DNA of 64,000 nucleotides from the NCBI RefSeq assembly GCF_963576675.1, contig NC_088918.1, positions 56,439,501 to 56,503,500 on the forward strand, in the 5' to 3' direction. Shown here in pieces: positions 1 to 11,879 of this stretch. The notes beneath the pieces were generated by a model. That model did no database searches and was not told the DNA's origin. It worked only from the letters and a program-made list of their open reading frames with translations. Every line of letters starts with the position of its first letter. Within the stretch, counting starts at the first letter, position 1. Source of the stretch: Euphorbia lathyris (Eukaryota > Streptophyta > Magnoliopsida > Malpighiales > Euphorbiaceae). A program made the position numbers and the translations under genes.

Positions 1-3000
1 CAATCATCATACTTATCAGCACGACTGATTTTTCGAGGGAGTGTCATATTATCCAATATTTCAACAGACTTTGAAAGATTGTTGACAACAATCAGATAAA
101 AATGTCCATGAGAAATAACAGGAAAAAATACCTAATAAACACCAAAAAACATTAGTATCTCAATACATTTAACAGTATTCAACAGCTGCTGTTCCACCAT
201 AAAACTTACCAATTCAACATCAGCCAAGTTTTTAAATTTGAAAAAAGAAAGTTCATTCTGAAGCATTTCCTTAAAATTATATTCTCTTGATCTACTAGCT
301 CCAGAAAACAGAAGAGTCTACAAAATAATCAAAACAACATTTAGCAAAACAATTATTAACAGAATGAAAACAAAAAACAAAATTACAAAGTTAGGAAACA
401 TACAAAAGGATATGTACTGAAAAAAAATCTTTTCGGTTTTCCATTATATTTCTTCAATTCTTCAGTGTTCAAAATTGAACTCCAAGCATCCGCAATATTA
501 TTGACAATATGATCATGACCAGACATTGATAAAATCTCCCGTTTATCAATAAAGGTTTGTCCATCACTGAAAAATACATCACTTCAAAACAAGGAAAAAA
601 ACTATCAGTATATGCCAAAATAACATATAAATTCATATAACAAACATAACTTCAACTTACCTGCTTAAAACAGGACTCAGTGCAAATTCAACAATCCTCC
701 TTTTACGACTATCCATGTTATCCAGCAACTTTGGATGCCGAGAAATAAAAGGAGAACAGAGGTACTTAGATTCCTTAACAATCCTCCTTACAAGACCTCC
801 TCCACCATTTTCATTATCAAGACCATATCTCAAAATAATATCTCCCAAATCTCGATGTAATTCATTCATCACATCTACACCGTAAGATGACCCCCTAGTA
901 TACTTATCCCACTAAAAAACATATCACAATTAAAATAATGCATCAAAACTATAACTTCAAAATGTCATATATTAAAACTCATTGTTCCAAAAATAAACAC
1001 CAATTGTTCAAAGAAAAAACACCAATTGTTCAAAGAATAAACACTTACAATATTATCAATTTTCAACACCTTCTCAGACACTATATCATCCATATACTTC
1101 ATTACATAATACCCACAGCTTTTTGTATCTTTCTGAGATGGAATATTCTGCAAAATAAAACACAAACAACTTAAAAAAAATAAAAAAAATACACAAATAT
1201 ACATACAAATTAAACACGTACCACAGGGCAAATCCATTTTACCAAAACCTTCTCATGATAAAAAGAAATAATAGATCTGCAAAACAAATTCATATATATG
1301 TCAAACTATTGCATTCAATAAATAAAATACATTATAAAAGAGCATTTGATTATTAAACATACTCATCAACAACATATCTCCATTGATCATTTTCCAAACC
1401 CAAACGAGTTTTCAATGGATCCAAAAGAAAAACACTTTTCCGCTCAAGATCAACGACAGTCAAAGTCCAATGATAACTGAAGAAAACAAACACATTAGTA
1501 AAACTATAATACTTTATTAAACAAAAAAAATCATCAGTATAGACAAATAATGCATACTCTTTGTTTCGCGGTATCAGATACAAACATTTGTTGCCGGACT
1601 GTTCATATCTCTCAGTCAAAAACTTGATCTTCTCCCCAATCTTATGAACTCTTTCAATATGATTAGTTATGTTTGGATCAACAAGGGAGAAGGTGGTATC
1701 CAATCTATCATTATTCACAATCACATCATAAAGGTGCCTGTAGAAAACACACACGAAACATATACAGTAAACATGCCATTCAAAAAAATAAAACAATATA
1801 ACCACTAATACAAACATGCAATTATAGATAAAAAAAATACCTCATGTAATACAAAATTGGGCCACAGCCTATTGGAGCTAGATCAGCCAATTCACGAATA
1901 TCCTTCCTCAATATAACTGCTTTCACCGGATGACCAAAAATGTAATCTTCAAACGTGGTAAAAACTGTCCTCCCATTACATAAATAATTGTTAGCCCATC
2001 TACACATATCGGCAAATTCATCTGGAACATCTCCAGGCAAACACTCCAAGTCTATATCATCATCAGAATCAGAATCAGACGTCTTTGACTCAATCGCATC
2101 ATCAATATCACTGGTGAAAATATAAAACAACTCAAATATATAACAAAAAAAATGTTCCACACATAAACAAGAAAGGTTCCAAAAAACGGAACTATTTGTT
2201 CAATAAAATAATAACTTACACAATTTCATCAGCAGGATCAACAAACTAATCCCCTTCATCTTGATTTACACAAACTAAAGGACCAGCCCCAGAAACTATA
2301 TCAGCAGCCCTACAAAAAAAAACATCAATTAAGCCACAAATATTAAATGACATGTTCCAAAACAAAAAACAGGAATTATTCAAACATAAATAAATTACAT
2401 TTCAGATGAAACAGATTGATCAGCTACAGACTGGCTTAACAACTCAAATTGAGGAGCAGAATTCATCTTTATTCTCAACCTCAGACCTTCAGATGACCCT
2501 ACTTTCCCTTTAACTTTCCTCACTACTCCTCTCTTCTTCTTCTTATTCTTCTCCTTCTCCGTTCCTCCTCTCTCTTTTTCTAAACCTTCAGCTATCTTTC
2601 TCTGTACCTGCTTGTTATATTCTTCATTAACAGCATTATATTCTTCCCAAAAGCCAGGCAGATTAAAAAATTCATTATCCTCATCAGATTCATTAGATAA
2701 TCTTCCCGAATGCTCACTTGCTGGCATTCGCTCAGAACGCTGGCTCATCCTCTCTTCCTTACTAACTCTGTACTTAGTAAAAATGTTTTCAACAAATGTA
2801 TTCATCCGTACAGGTAAGTCATTCTCATCAAACATATTTTCAGCTTCATCCACCAACATATACATCTCAGTTACAGCATTAGCTAACTTTCTAGCCACTG
2901 ATTTAAACCTCACAGTGAATTCCTGCATTTATAAAAACACTATTTACTAATTTATCAAAATGAAACACAAACTTCTATATAAAAGAAAAACACAGATGCA

Positions 3001-4882
3001 TACCATGAAGTGACTAGGACAGCCAGAAACTCCTTCTTGAGTATCTTCTTCTTCTCCTTCTTCTACATGCTTCTTCTTCTTCTCTTCTTCTCTCTTCTTC
3101 TTCTCTTCTTCTCTCTTCTTCTTCTTCTTACCTTCAACATTAGGCCCTTCACATTCTACCTCTGCTTCAGATTTCACTAATCTCTTCAACACAATTCCCT
3201 TGCCAAAACCACTGGCTTTTTCCAATTTAATTCTTTCAGAGATTAGAACATTATTCCACACAGAAGTTAATGGAAAGGAACGTGGCCTCAAATCAACCCC
3301 ACGTTGCAAACGATCAAAATAACATATCTACAATAAAAAAAAATGAGAAAAACAAATTATAAGCAAATACATAAATTATTCAAAATAAATTCCAACATAT
3401 TAAAACAATTACCAGTATAAATGGAAAAGGGCCTGTGAAAAAATATGGTTTAGAATCGTTCTTGAAAGAACGAACAGAATCTATAAGATGCTTAAAACTA
3501 AACCGGCACCAATCTAACTTCAAAATTTCATTCACATTCATGCAACTGAATAAAAACTTATTGTACAACGCCCTATTCTTGTTTGAACGAATGCAAGAAT
3601 TAACAACAATAACAATGAAGTTCCAAATGAACTCATCACAAACATCCACTTCCAACAGATTTTTCAGCCTACAAAGAACATCTTTATCCTTAGGACTGCC
3701 ACTACTTAAACCAAAAGACTTCCTCCAAGTGTTTAAAAAATTACACCAACTATCCCCACTGTTACTATCCGCTTCCTTAATTTCCTTTCCTCCACATGGC
3801 AGGCCATAAACACAATGGAAATCCTCTTCACTCAAATCAATCCGGTCATTACCAGGAAGAATAAAACAGCATCTGTCAGGATGAACAGGATCCACAACCT
3901 TGCCACAAAAAATTCCATTAAGCTTCCTAATATCCAGACACAAAAAACCACCAAACCCTATCTTCCTAATGACAGCTTTGTGTGTCTCTGGCATAGTTTT
4001 AACAAACTTAATAAATGCTGTTGGACGCACCCTCTGATTCAATACTACACTAGAAAAATCTTGCTCCATAACAGAATATCAACTATCCTTCTTCACAATC
4101 CTTCTTCCACAATCACGGTTCACAGATCTAGGAGAACCAACTCCTTTCACAACCTCAACTTTATTCCTTTTCAATCTAGAATGACCAGATACTTTCACAA
4201 CCTCAACCTTCTTCATCTTCAATCTAGAAGAACCATCTCCCTTCAAATTAACTCCAACTTTTCTTTTCTTTCCAACACAACCAGAAACAACATATTCATC
4301 ATGTGCTTGTTCTTCAGATGGTGTACTCGCACTGATAACAAAATCAGGATCATTCAGATTATCACGATCTTCGGAAGAACTTTCATCAGCATCAGAACAA
4401 CTTTCTACATCCTTCAGAGCATCAGAAGAACTTTCATCAACAGGAACACCAATATTTGATGACTTTTTCTTCAAAGCATGAGATTTCTTCAAAAATCTTT
4501 GTTTTACTTCCTTCTTCACCATTCTTTTCAGAAACCCTTGAAGCATAAAAAATAACAAAATTAACAACAATACTAGATCAACAAAATACATATATAGTTA
4601 CAAACGAACTTATAAAATGTTCCAAACGAATACATATATTGTTCCAAACGAATACATATATTGTTCGAAACGAATACATATATAGTTCCATACAAAAACA
4701 TACATTGTTCCAAACGAATACATATATTGTTCATAAAGAATGCATATATTGTTCCATAAAAACATAAAATAGTACCTGTCGTCATCAACCTCCATATAAT
4801 CAGAGTTTATAGCACGAAGCAACGCAGGATCAATAACATGCTCAGGCAAACTATCTTCCCTACTAGAAGTAGCTTTTGACAT
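1..4882 (-). pseudogene. Two-domain Ulp1-like (C48) cysteine peptidase gene, decayed, open at left edge
   Basis: Fourteen exons join in phase by my model: 4882-4776, 4523-3413, 3327-3004, 2922-2399, 2309-2220, 2110-1841, 1737-1558, 1476-1363, 1276-1222, 1147-1049, 911-661, 566-404, 317-210 and 131 onward out of the window. Exon 2 holds a region like the N-terminal part of plant Ulp1-family proteins (GFGGFLCLD, VYGLPCGGKE). Exons 3 and 4 are Lys/Glu-rich. Exon 8 gives YHWTLTVVD and LLDPL, and exon 10 gives PSQKDTKSCGYYV, which fit the His, Asp, Gln and Cys of a Ulp1 (SUMO/NEDD8-type) peptidase. Exon 14 then starts a second such block (FFPVISHGHFYLIVV, EILDN) whose Cys would lie outside the window. 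In-frame stops at 4079-4081 (TGA) and 2246-2248 (TAG) suggest a pseudogene. Such genes are often carried by plant MULEs, but no transposase is visible beside it. The exon 1-2 acceptor is weak, so the start is uncertain. Confidence 0.7.
4618..4770. repeat. Tandem repeat of about 22 bp in the first intron of the peptidase locus
   Basis: About seven imperfect copies of a unit like TGTTCCAAACGAATACATAT follow one another, with drift to GTTCGAAACG and GTTCCATAC in the later units. The array fills most of the first predicted intron of the peptidase gene. Shorter relatives (GTTCCAAA, GTTCAAAG) also occur in later introns of the same locus. Confidence 0.75.
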
Positions 4883-5639
4883 TCTGATATATACTGAGAA
4901 ACAAAAAAAAAACACATATACAAGTCACAAAACTAACAAATGATAGACGCAAAGAATGAAAAAACACAATAAAATGCCGTTGAAACCCTAAAAAACAACA
5001 AACAAAACAAAAACAAAATACAAAACCTAAACAACACATATAAACAAAAAACCGAAGAACATGCATAACACAAAAATCTAAAATGAACAAAGAAAACACA
5101 GAGAAATTCACCGATAACTTCAAAAACACACAAACAGAGAGCCGAACCTACCGATAAAGAAAAAAATATAGGAAATCAGAGCCATAAATATTCAATAAAA
5201 AAAAACGAAGGCAAATGAACAAACATAAAAACATAAAAACAAACACAAAAACATACAGGAACTCACTGATATCTTCCAACAAACACAAAATGCGAGACAA
5301 AACAAAGAAATCCAACCAAAAACTCAACAAAAACACGATCGGAAATGAAACGGTGCAACCGGAAAGAACGAAAGAAATATCAGAGAATCACCGGAGAAGA
5401 AAAAATGACAGAAATATAGGAGATTACAAATATACCCCTAACTTAATAACTATTTATACTAAGCACGTAAAATTACAAATATACCCCTCCGTTTTTTACA
5501 CAATTACTAAAAAGCCACTGTTGTCACACAATAAGCCTTGTCACACCATAAGGAATGTGTCACACCTGATCTCTCCTATATATATATATATATATATTAA
5601 AATTAAAAGAATGGGGAGATGAATATCACCCCCCTTTCT
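4883..5639. other. Gene-free A/T-rich stretch upstream of the peptidase locus
   Basis: No coding region can be supported here. The stretch is rich in A runs on the + strand. It holds a direct repeat, ATTACAAATATACCCCT, at about 5423-5440 and 5472-5488, and a TA microsatellite at 5577-5599. By position it should hold the promoter and leader of the minus-strand peptidase gene, but no clear TATA box could be assigned. Confidence 0.5.
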
Positions 5640-6303
5640 TCTTCCTTCCTCTTTCTTTCTATTTTCTTCTTCTTTCTCTTTCCTTTTTTCCTTTTCTCTC
5701 TCTAACCATCCCTAACCCTTCCAATCGAAATCAACGATTAAGGTATGGATTCTTACCTATTTTTGATTTCAAGCATGATTCTAACATTAGTTTTCAGTTC
5801 AGATTCTTTGTTTTTGATTTTTAGGAAACCCCAGGTTTTAGGATTTTTCCCCTTTCTTCAATTTTTACTTTCTTTACTTGTTTCTCTTAGTTTCCTTGCA
5901 AATTAATGACTTCTTGATGATTGATATTTGCTTTAAGTATGATTTTGAGTTTCTAATTTGTGTTTTTAAAGAAATTGCTCAATTTGGGTATTTTCTCCAT
6001 TTGAGCTCGAAATTCGACTATGCGATTTATAGCCGAAACCTTGATAATAGGACTATATTTCAGATCCTTAACATATATTGGTCACTGGGCCTCATTAATT
6101 TTGCACATATTAAGAGTTACGGGTCAATTTCTAATTTTTAGAGACCAAAACCTTACATTTTGGTCCATAAGTTTCTAACTTTAGAATTAATCATGCTTTG
6201 TGTGTTGATTGTTTGGGTGATTTAGTATTACTGACTAACTATATGTATATTAACATATTCTGACTAGTCCGTTTTTGGTTACCCTTCTTATTCTCAGGAA
6301 GCT

Positions 6304-7519
6304 ATGGGCAGAAAAGGAAAGGACAAAGTCATTGTAGAAGACGAGGTCGAGTCCGACGTCGAATTCATTGACTAATTGCAAGATAAGTATGGTTCTCCTT
6401 TTGGTTTGACTTGTGAGGAAGAGGGGGAGAAGTATGAATGCTTTTCAAAGCAAAACCACGCCCCCCCGAATCATCATTGATCAAACTTACTTAGCGTCTC
6501 TAGGACTAGATAAGGATTTTAAGAAAATCTTACGGGCTCAAAGATGGTACCACCTGGCCACGAGAAAAACTATCGCTTACGACAATTTTACACTAGAGTT
6601 CCTAAGTACCCTAAAGAAAGAACACCTTGAGAGTAATGATTTATATTCCTTCCGGCTAAATGGGAAATCATATCGCCTCCGAGAGCCACATATAGCGGCT
6701 TGTATGGGAGTTAGGAACCCAGCCGATGCACTATCGGGTTTTGAAAAACCCATGACTGCCGAACTCATATGGTACGAAATGACCGGGGATTCAGGATATA
6801 AATCTAGCACTGCTAGCCCGAGATCTCTACGAGATCTAATCTTGAACCTTGTCCACAAATTCGTGGCACATAATCTGTTGGGCAAACAAGAGAGTAATAA
6901 GGTCTCTAGCACTGAAGTGCTTATACTGTGGTGTGTTTCCAATGGGAAACCGGTTGACAATGTCAAAGCTATCTTTGAGGGTTTCCGTAGCCAAATAAGC
7001 AAAAAGCGCGGGTCCCTTGGGCTCCGTTATTTGGTAACCAACTTTATCAATGACCAGTTTAAAGACACGGTCTTTGACGAAGAGGGTTACCATCCAACAC
7101 TACTTAACTCCGATTTTCTAGGAAGATCTACTTTTCAGGCAGTATTGACTAGAGATCCAGCTCAAAGAGCAAGCTCAAGAAGCCAGCCGCGGAAACGAGC
7201 ACGGAGACCACCACAGCAGAGGGCAGAAGAGGAAGAGCAAGTGGGAGTTGAAGAAGAAGGAGCTGCAGCTGCAGCAGAAGGGTACCAAGCGGAGTACCAA
7301 GAGCTAGGGGTTCAGGCTTAATTCCAAGCCATGAACACAATGTTGGCTGAGATGCGCAATCTCAACATGCAAACCTATGCTACTGTACAACATATGGATC
7401 AACGTTTCACCGCTTTTGAGCAGACGATGGACCAGAGACTATCCGGACTGGAGCATGTGGTGGCAGACTACTGCGAACGCTATGGCATGGAATGGCCATA
7501 CCCTCCGGCTGATCAGTAA
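6304..7519 (+). pseudogene. Athila ORF1-like protein, broken reading frame
   Basis: A short frame (MGRKGKDKVIVEDEVESD, 6304-6375) ends in a stop. The main frame, one base shifted, is open at 6413-7321. Its first ATG is at 6434, and the GTG at 6413 is unlikely to be a real start. The body is globular (QRWYHLATRKTIAYDNFTLE, RGSLGLRYLVTNFI) and resembles the ORF1 family of Athila retroelements. It is followed by a basic and glutamate/alanine-rich segment. A single TAA at 7319-7321 separates it from an in-frame continuation (7331-7519) with a heptad-like segment (MDQRFTAFEQTMDQRL), probably a coiled coil. The function of this family is not known. It differs from retroviral-type gag in having no CCHC motif. 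Confidence 0.65.
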
Positions 7520-9029
7520 GTTGTCGTCTCCACCCTAACTTCTTTCACATGTGTTTTATTGTTTTATATGCAATGTTGGAACTTATTGCATGCTTTAAGT
7601 GTGAGGAGGATGGGTAGACAAACTTACAAAAATTGTACAAATTTTAAAAATTTTGTTGCGTCGTGTCTAGTTTAGTTTAGCGTTTTTGGGTTTTATTTAT
7701 GCTTTGTTTATATTTTTGCATGTTTGGGACCTAAAACCGAAAACTTTCTTCGAATCTAAACTTCATTATTTGTTTTTGGGGACTGAGAACCGAATCTAAA
7801 ATTGCATGACAACTAGTTTAGGTGTAGGACACAATCCTTGTATCTGTAAGAGCATGAGCTAAAGATTGCATTTAGACTATACTTTTGAAGAAATGCTAAA
7901 ATCAGTACTTAGGTAGATAACTTAAGAATTGAAGGCATGTGATATTGAATTTGAGCTTGGGGAGAACTAATAAACACAAAATTGAAACCCAAAGAATTGT
8001 GAGTTGAATTTGAGCCTAAGAGCGAACATCAAAAAGCTCTTTTTCTTGACATTTTTGTGTCAATGCTTTGACTTGTGGAAGATTACAGATTTTGCACCCA
8101 ATACAGAGTTGAACCTGCATGCAATGATTTGAGATGAATAAGCCTCATTAGAACTAACCTTTTCTTTACCTTATTTTCTCTTTTTCATCTACTCTAGGAA
8201 GCCCCTTTGAGCCTGTATTTTGTAGGTTGTAGTTTTTTTTTCATTCTAACCCAATTTTTGCAAACTATCACTTAGTTTGTTACCTAACCCGAGTTTTTGC
8301 AAAGCTCACATTGAGTCTTTATTTTCTTCTAGCGCTTTCTCTTTGTTTATGGCATTACAGTAGCAAGCCAAAAGGCTAAGAGGTGAATGAGCATCACTAA
8401 TAAAAAGAAAAAGAAAAAGAAAAGAGATGAACAAAAAAGGGAGAATTTCATTCCCCAGTTCTTAAAATCAGAACGTCTCAGAAAAAAATAAAGAAATAAA
8501 AAGCTCAATCACTTCATATTTGCTAAAGCCATTCTAAACTTTGTTTTTCTAGCGCTAGAACTCCTAACCTATTGTTGTACCTTTAACCCTCTTCTAACCA
8601 CATTACAACCCCAATTCGAGGCTGTTTTTTTGATATCATCGGAGTCATGTAGCATAATAGAGGAACTTGAATGAACGTTCAAAGTCAACGTAATCCTAAG
8701 CGAGAACATAAGCCGAGAGTAAACACTTTAGCCACTAAAATTATGTGAATTGAGTGAACTACCCATGGTGAGGTGTTTTACTTAGCTATCCCCTTAAGCT
8801 CGTTTAATTGAACATGTATTATTTTCTTAAGAATATGACTTGTGATAATTGAAATGCGGCTTTTGGATATCGTGTCTCTACTTTGTACTACCGAATGCAT
8901 GTAATTACAGATGCTCGAAATTGTGTCACACACCAAGTAAAACCAGGAGGTTTCCTAGCTTGCTTATGATTGCGGGTTTAGTTTTTTAGTTTACATGGGG
9001 ACAAGTAAAGTTTTAAGTGCGAGGAGGTT
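7520..9029. other. Non-coding 3' internal region of the Athila-like element, ending in a polypurine tract
   Basis: No frame here encodes a recognisable protein. The stretch contains T-rich and purine-rich segments, for example an AAAAGAAAAAG run near 8403-8425, of the kind found between the last ORF and the 3' LTR of Athila/Tat elements. It ends with GTGCGAGGAGGTT directly before the LTR, which I read as the plus-strand priming tract. A similar GTGAGGAGGATGGG occurs at 7600-7613. Confidence 0.5.
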
Positions 9030-10580
9030 TGATAGGGGTCAAAACCCCCTATCTTTGGGTACGGTTTTAGGACGGTTTTTAGTTTACTTTCTGCTAATAA
9101 GCGAGCAATTCTCGCATTTATATGCATTTGTGTGTGTTAGTTAGGATCTGTATATGTTTTATTTACTTTTGTGGTTTAGACTCGTTTTCTGATCATTTTT
9201 AGGCAAATATGGCCAAACTAGCATGTACGTTAACTTTCGATTATCTTTTATGGCTAATTGATCCGCCAAAAGTCGCACCAAACGGAGTATTTACTCAAAA
9301 CAAGCGATTGGTGGGTCAATTTAGCCTCAGAACTAATGTCGTTTGGAGTTTGCGTGCGTGTGCAGGTCAAAACAGGAATGAGTTCGGGCAAAAATCGCGT
9401 CACGGGAACACCCGACAGTCCACGCAGGGCATCTGGGAAAGTCGCTTCTCAAAAATTGGCCTTTTTAGGCCAGTTCGGCGAGCTGGCACTGCCAGCGCGG
9501 CGAGCTGGCCATGCTAGCTCACCGAGCTGGCTCGCCCAGCTCGACGAGCTGACCTGCGGGAATCAGTCTTTTGACTGATTCCCGACCCCATGATGCCACG
9601 ATTAACCCCACGTCTTCCCACCTACAAAAGGAAACAAATTAGATCAGAACGAGGGCCCGAACCGCAACTGTAAATAGAACTCTTAGTTTCAATTTGTAAA
9701 TATCCTTCATTAATTGTAAAAACCCTAAACTTCCTCTTGAAGAATCCTCTCCACCTCCTCCATCTCCTTCAACCTCCATTGAAGAACCTCCGCAGCTCCG
9801 TTCATCGAGGATTGTTCAAGCTCTATCCTTAAGTCCTAGGAAGACGCCTGCATTGGTAGACAGGTTCCCTGAAAGGGAATTTCTTCTCTTTTATATTCCG
9901 TCTAGCCTTTGATACATGTTATGAATCCCAGGCTCATTGTATCTTCGTGACAATACTTTCCATCTTTAATAATATTATAGTTTTGTTTTCTTCAATTGAT
10001 TTATTACTTGTATCTTTGTCTTACGCTTTGTCTGATTGGTTTAACTCATTCAATAATCCAAATATTAAGTTGGCACATATTGCGAGCTAAATCTGACCTA
10101 GTCAGTGCCTATAGGATTGACGACCCTATAGATGATTAAGCCCTAATTACTGAGCCTTAGAGCTAGTTTCGGCCTTACAAGGGAATCACGAACTAGGGAC
10201 TTCATAAGGATAAGTAGGGTTAATCGCCTCGGACACAAGTGACTTAGATTAGGTTTTAAATCAGTTATCTAAATAATCTATTTTCATCATTATCGTATCA
10301 CCCCATGTCCCTTTGGGCAATTACATTAGTAGAGGATCACTTAGGAGTAGAATAACTTAGCTAGGAGTAGAATAATTTAATTAGGAGTAGGTTAACTTAA
10401 TTAAAAACCAATTCAAACCCCCCAAAGCCTAGATAACACCTGAGACCGAGTAGCTTGGTAGTTGCAGGAATAAATCCTGTGGATTCGATACCTGGACTTG
10501 TCCAGATTTTATTACTTGATAACGACGAGGTACACTTATCCCTTGGTGAGCTTAGCGGTCTGACGTCGTTAGGCGCATCA
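9030..10580 (+). repeat. 3' LTR of the Athila-like element (1551 bp)
   Basis: It begins TGATAGGGGTCAAAACCCCC and ends AGGCGCATCA, a TG...CA terminus pair. It is collinear over its whole length with the solo LTR at 53778-55284. Shared segments include TAGGACGGTTTT near the start, CCTAGGAAGACGCCTGCA in the middle, and GATTCGATACCT...ACTTGATAA near the end. The sequence after it starts GATGT; a matching 5-bp duplication on the left flank was not found. Confidence 0.8.
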
Positions 10581-11320
10581 GATGTGAGGTTAAAATCCGT
10601 GACCTTTTCTTTTATTCGTCGATTAGTGTCAACTTCAATGGCGGGGATCACAACTTGATTGAACAATATTCTCATTCTTCATAACTTGCAGTAGTCGTTC
10701 ATCTAATGTTAGTGGTTCAAAAGTAACATATAGCGGGATCACATCGCTTAGACTCATTCGGTAATACTCTATGAAGCAATCAACATCACTTGAATCAATA
10801 ATAGGAACTACTATTCCAGGAACTTTGTTTGGATCGTACGTTGTTTACATGACCACACATAGGTCAAATGATGTTTAATCAATAGGTGTAGAAGTGTAGA
10901 CTATCTCTTACAACTACAACCCAGAGGAGAAAATTGCGAAATATATGTTCTTCGTAGTTCTTTGAATTGTGAACCCTATTCTCACAAATCCTATAACTAA
11001 CTACAAATCGCAGTTTGCAATTCTACAAAGCCATTTGCTTCGCATTTTACGATTCTACAATCCAAAATCAAAATATAAACTGTGAACACTATGGGTTGGT
11101 CGAACCCTCCAAATTTCTGTCTACAAAGTTAGCGTTTATCTTAAAATACACAGAGCTAACTTATATAAAAGAGTTTATGTATGTAAAATCAACAAAATAC
11201 TTACATAAGAGCTTGGATCTTGGATTGATATTTGAAATTGAAGTTGGATTGCAAAGGATGAGAAGTGAAGAGTAATGTTAGGCAAGAATTGGTAAGTGGT
11301 GATATATATATATACCAAGG
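10581..11320 (-). pseudogene. Gene fragment on the minus strand, possibly the N-terminus of a MULE transposase
   Basis: Read on the minus strand, a TATATATA stretch near 11307 is followed by a leader, a GTAAGTATTTTG donor-like site near 11205, and broken frames. One open piece reads DPNKVPGIVVPIIDSSDVDC and then FIEYYRMSLSDVIPLYVTFEP. A second, shifted piece reads VVIPAIEVDTNRRIKEKVTDF up to the LTR end. The spacing of hydrophobic and acidic residues resembles the region ahead of the transposase domain in plant MuDR-type proteins, but I cannot confirm it. It has at least two frame changes and is cut off by the LTR at 10580. Confidence 0.3.
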
Positions 11321-11867
11321 GTATTTTGGGAAAGTCTAATTTGAAAGTGTCTAGTTTGATAAGAGATAGCGTAATGAGTCTAAATATGTAAATAGACTTC
11401 TAAATTGGGCTAGTTTTATAATTTACCCAATGGATAAATATGTATTTTATCATAGGATTACAAACAATTTTCTTGCAATAAATTAGTGCTTAATATGTCA
11501 TATTCTTAGCGTTCGTTTGGTTCACTTGTTCCTACTTGCTATTTGATGTTGCAATTGCTATTAGTTATTTGCTGTTGTTGGTAGGTGGTATATATTATTT
11601 GATTTTGCTGCTTAAAGCAGCTGTTCGAAATTTTACCAAATATCTTTTTTTTATCTCACGTTTAGAATTAAAATATAAAAAGTAGTTTATAAAAATGGAA
11701 ACAAGTGGACACTTAGTCACATCCTAAAAAAACACCATAAACATATGTTATAACTTAGGTCATATTAATATATCTTATAAAAAAATCTTTATTAACACAT
11801 AAAAGTTAAATAAAAAATAGATTAATATAAATACAGTCCATATTCAATTGAACAAAATAATACTTAA
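11321..11867. other. Intergenic stretch, no gene seen
   Basis: No coding region is supported. GCGTTCGTTTGGTTCACTTG at about 11510 has the form of a MITE end (compare the CGTTTGG and TGTTTGG ends of the Harbinger-like elements elsewhere in this window), but no partner terminus was found. Confidence 0.35.
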
Positions 11868-11879
11868 TTTTTTCTAGTA

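Larger units (their letters stand above)
5640..10580 (+). mobile_element. Non-autonomous Athila/Tat-like Ty3-gypsy element, 3' LTR present, 5' LTR not found
   Basis: An Athila ORF1-like frame (6304-7519) is followed by 1.5 kb of non-coding DNA, a purine tract GAGGAGG at 9021-9027, and an LTR that starts TGATAGGGGTC and ends GGCGCATCA (9030-10580). This order matches the 3' half of an Athila/Tat element. No gag zinc knuckle, protease, reverse transcriptase or integrase is present, so it would depend on enzymes from elsewhere. No copy of the LTR was found upstream, so the left boundary (about 5640) is a guess. A GT/AG pair at about 5741 and 6296-6299, just before the first ATG at 6304, could be a leader intron. 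Confidence 0.6.

Noticed and set aside
5148..5336. Phe/Leu-rich minus-strand ORFs at 4863-5336
   Set aside because: Their composition comes from A-rich DNA on the other strand; no domain is present.
1..5639. Complete Ulp1-carrying MULE
   Set aside because: No transposase or terminal inverted repeats were found in the window, so the locus cannot be assigned to a transposon.
6577..7093. Minus-strand ORFs across the Athila ORF1
   Set aside because: They are shadows of the + strand frame, which has the family-like residues.
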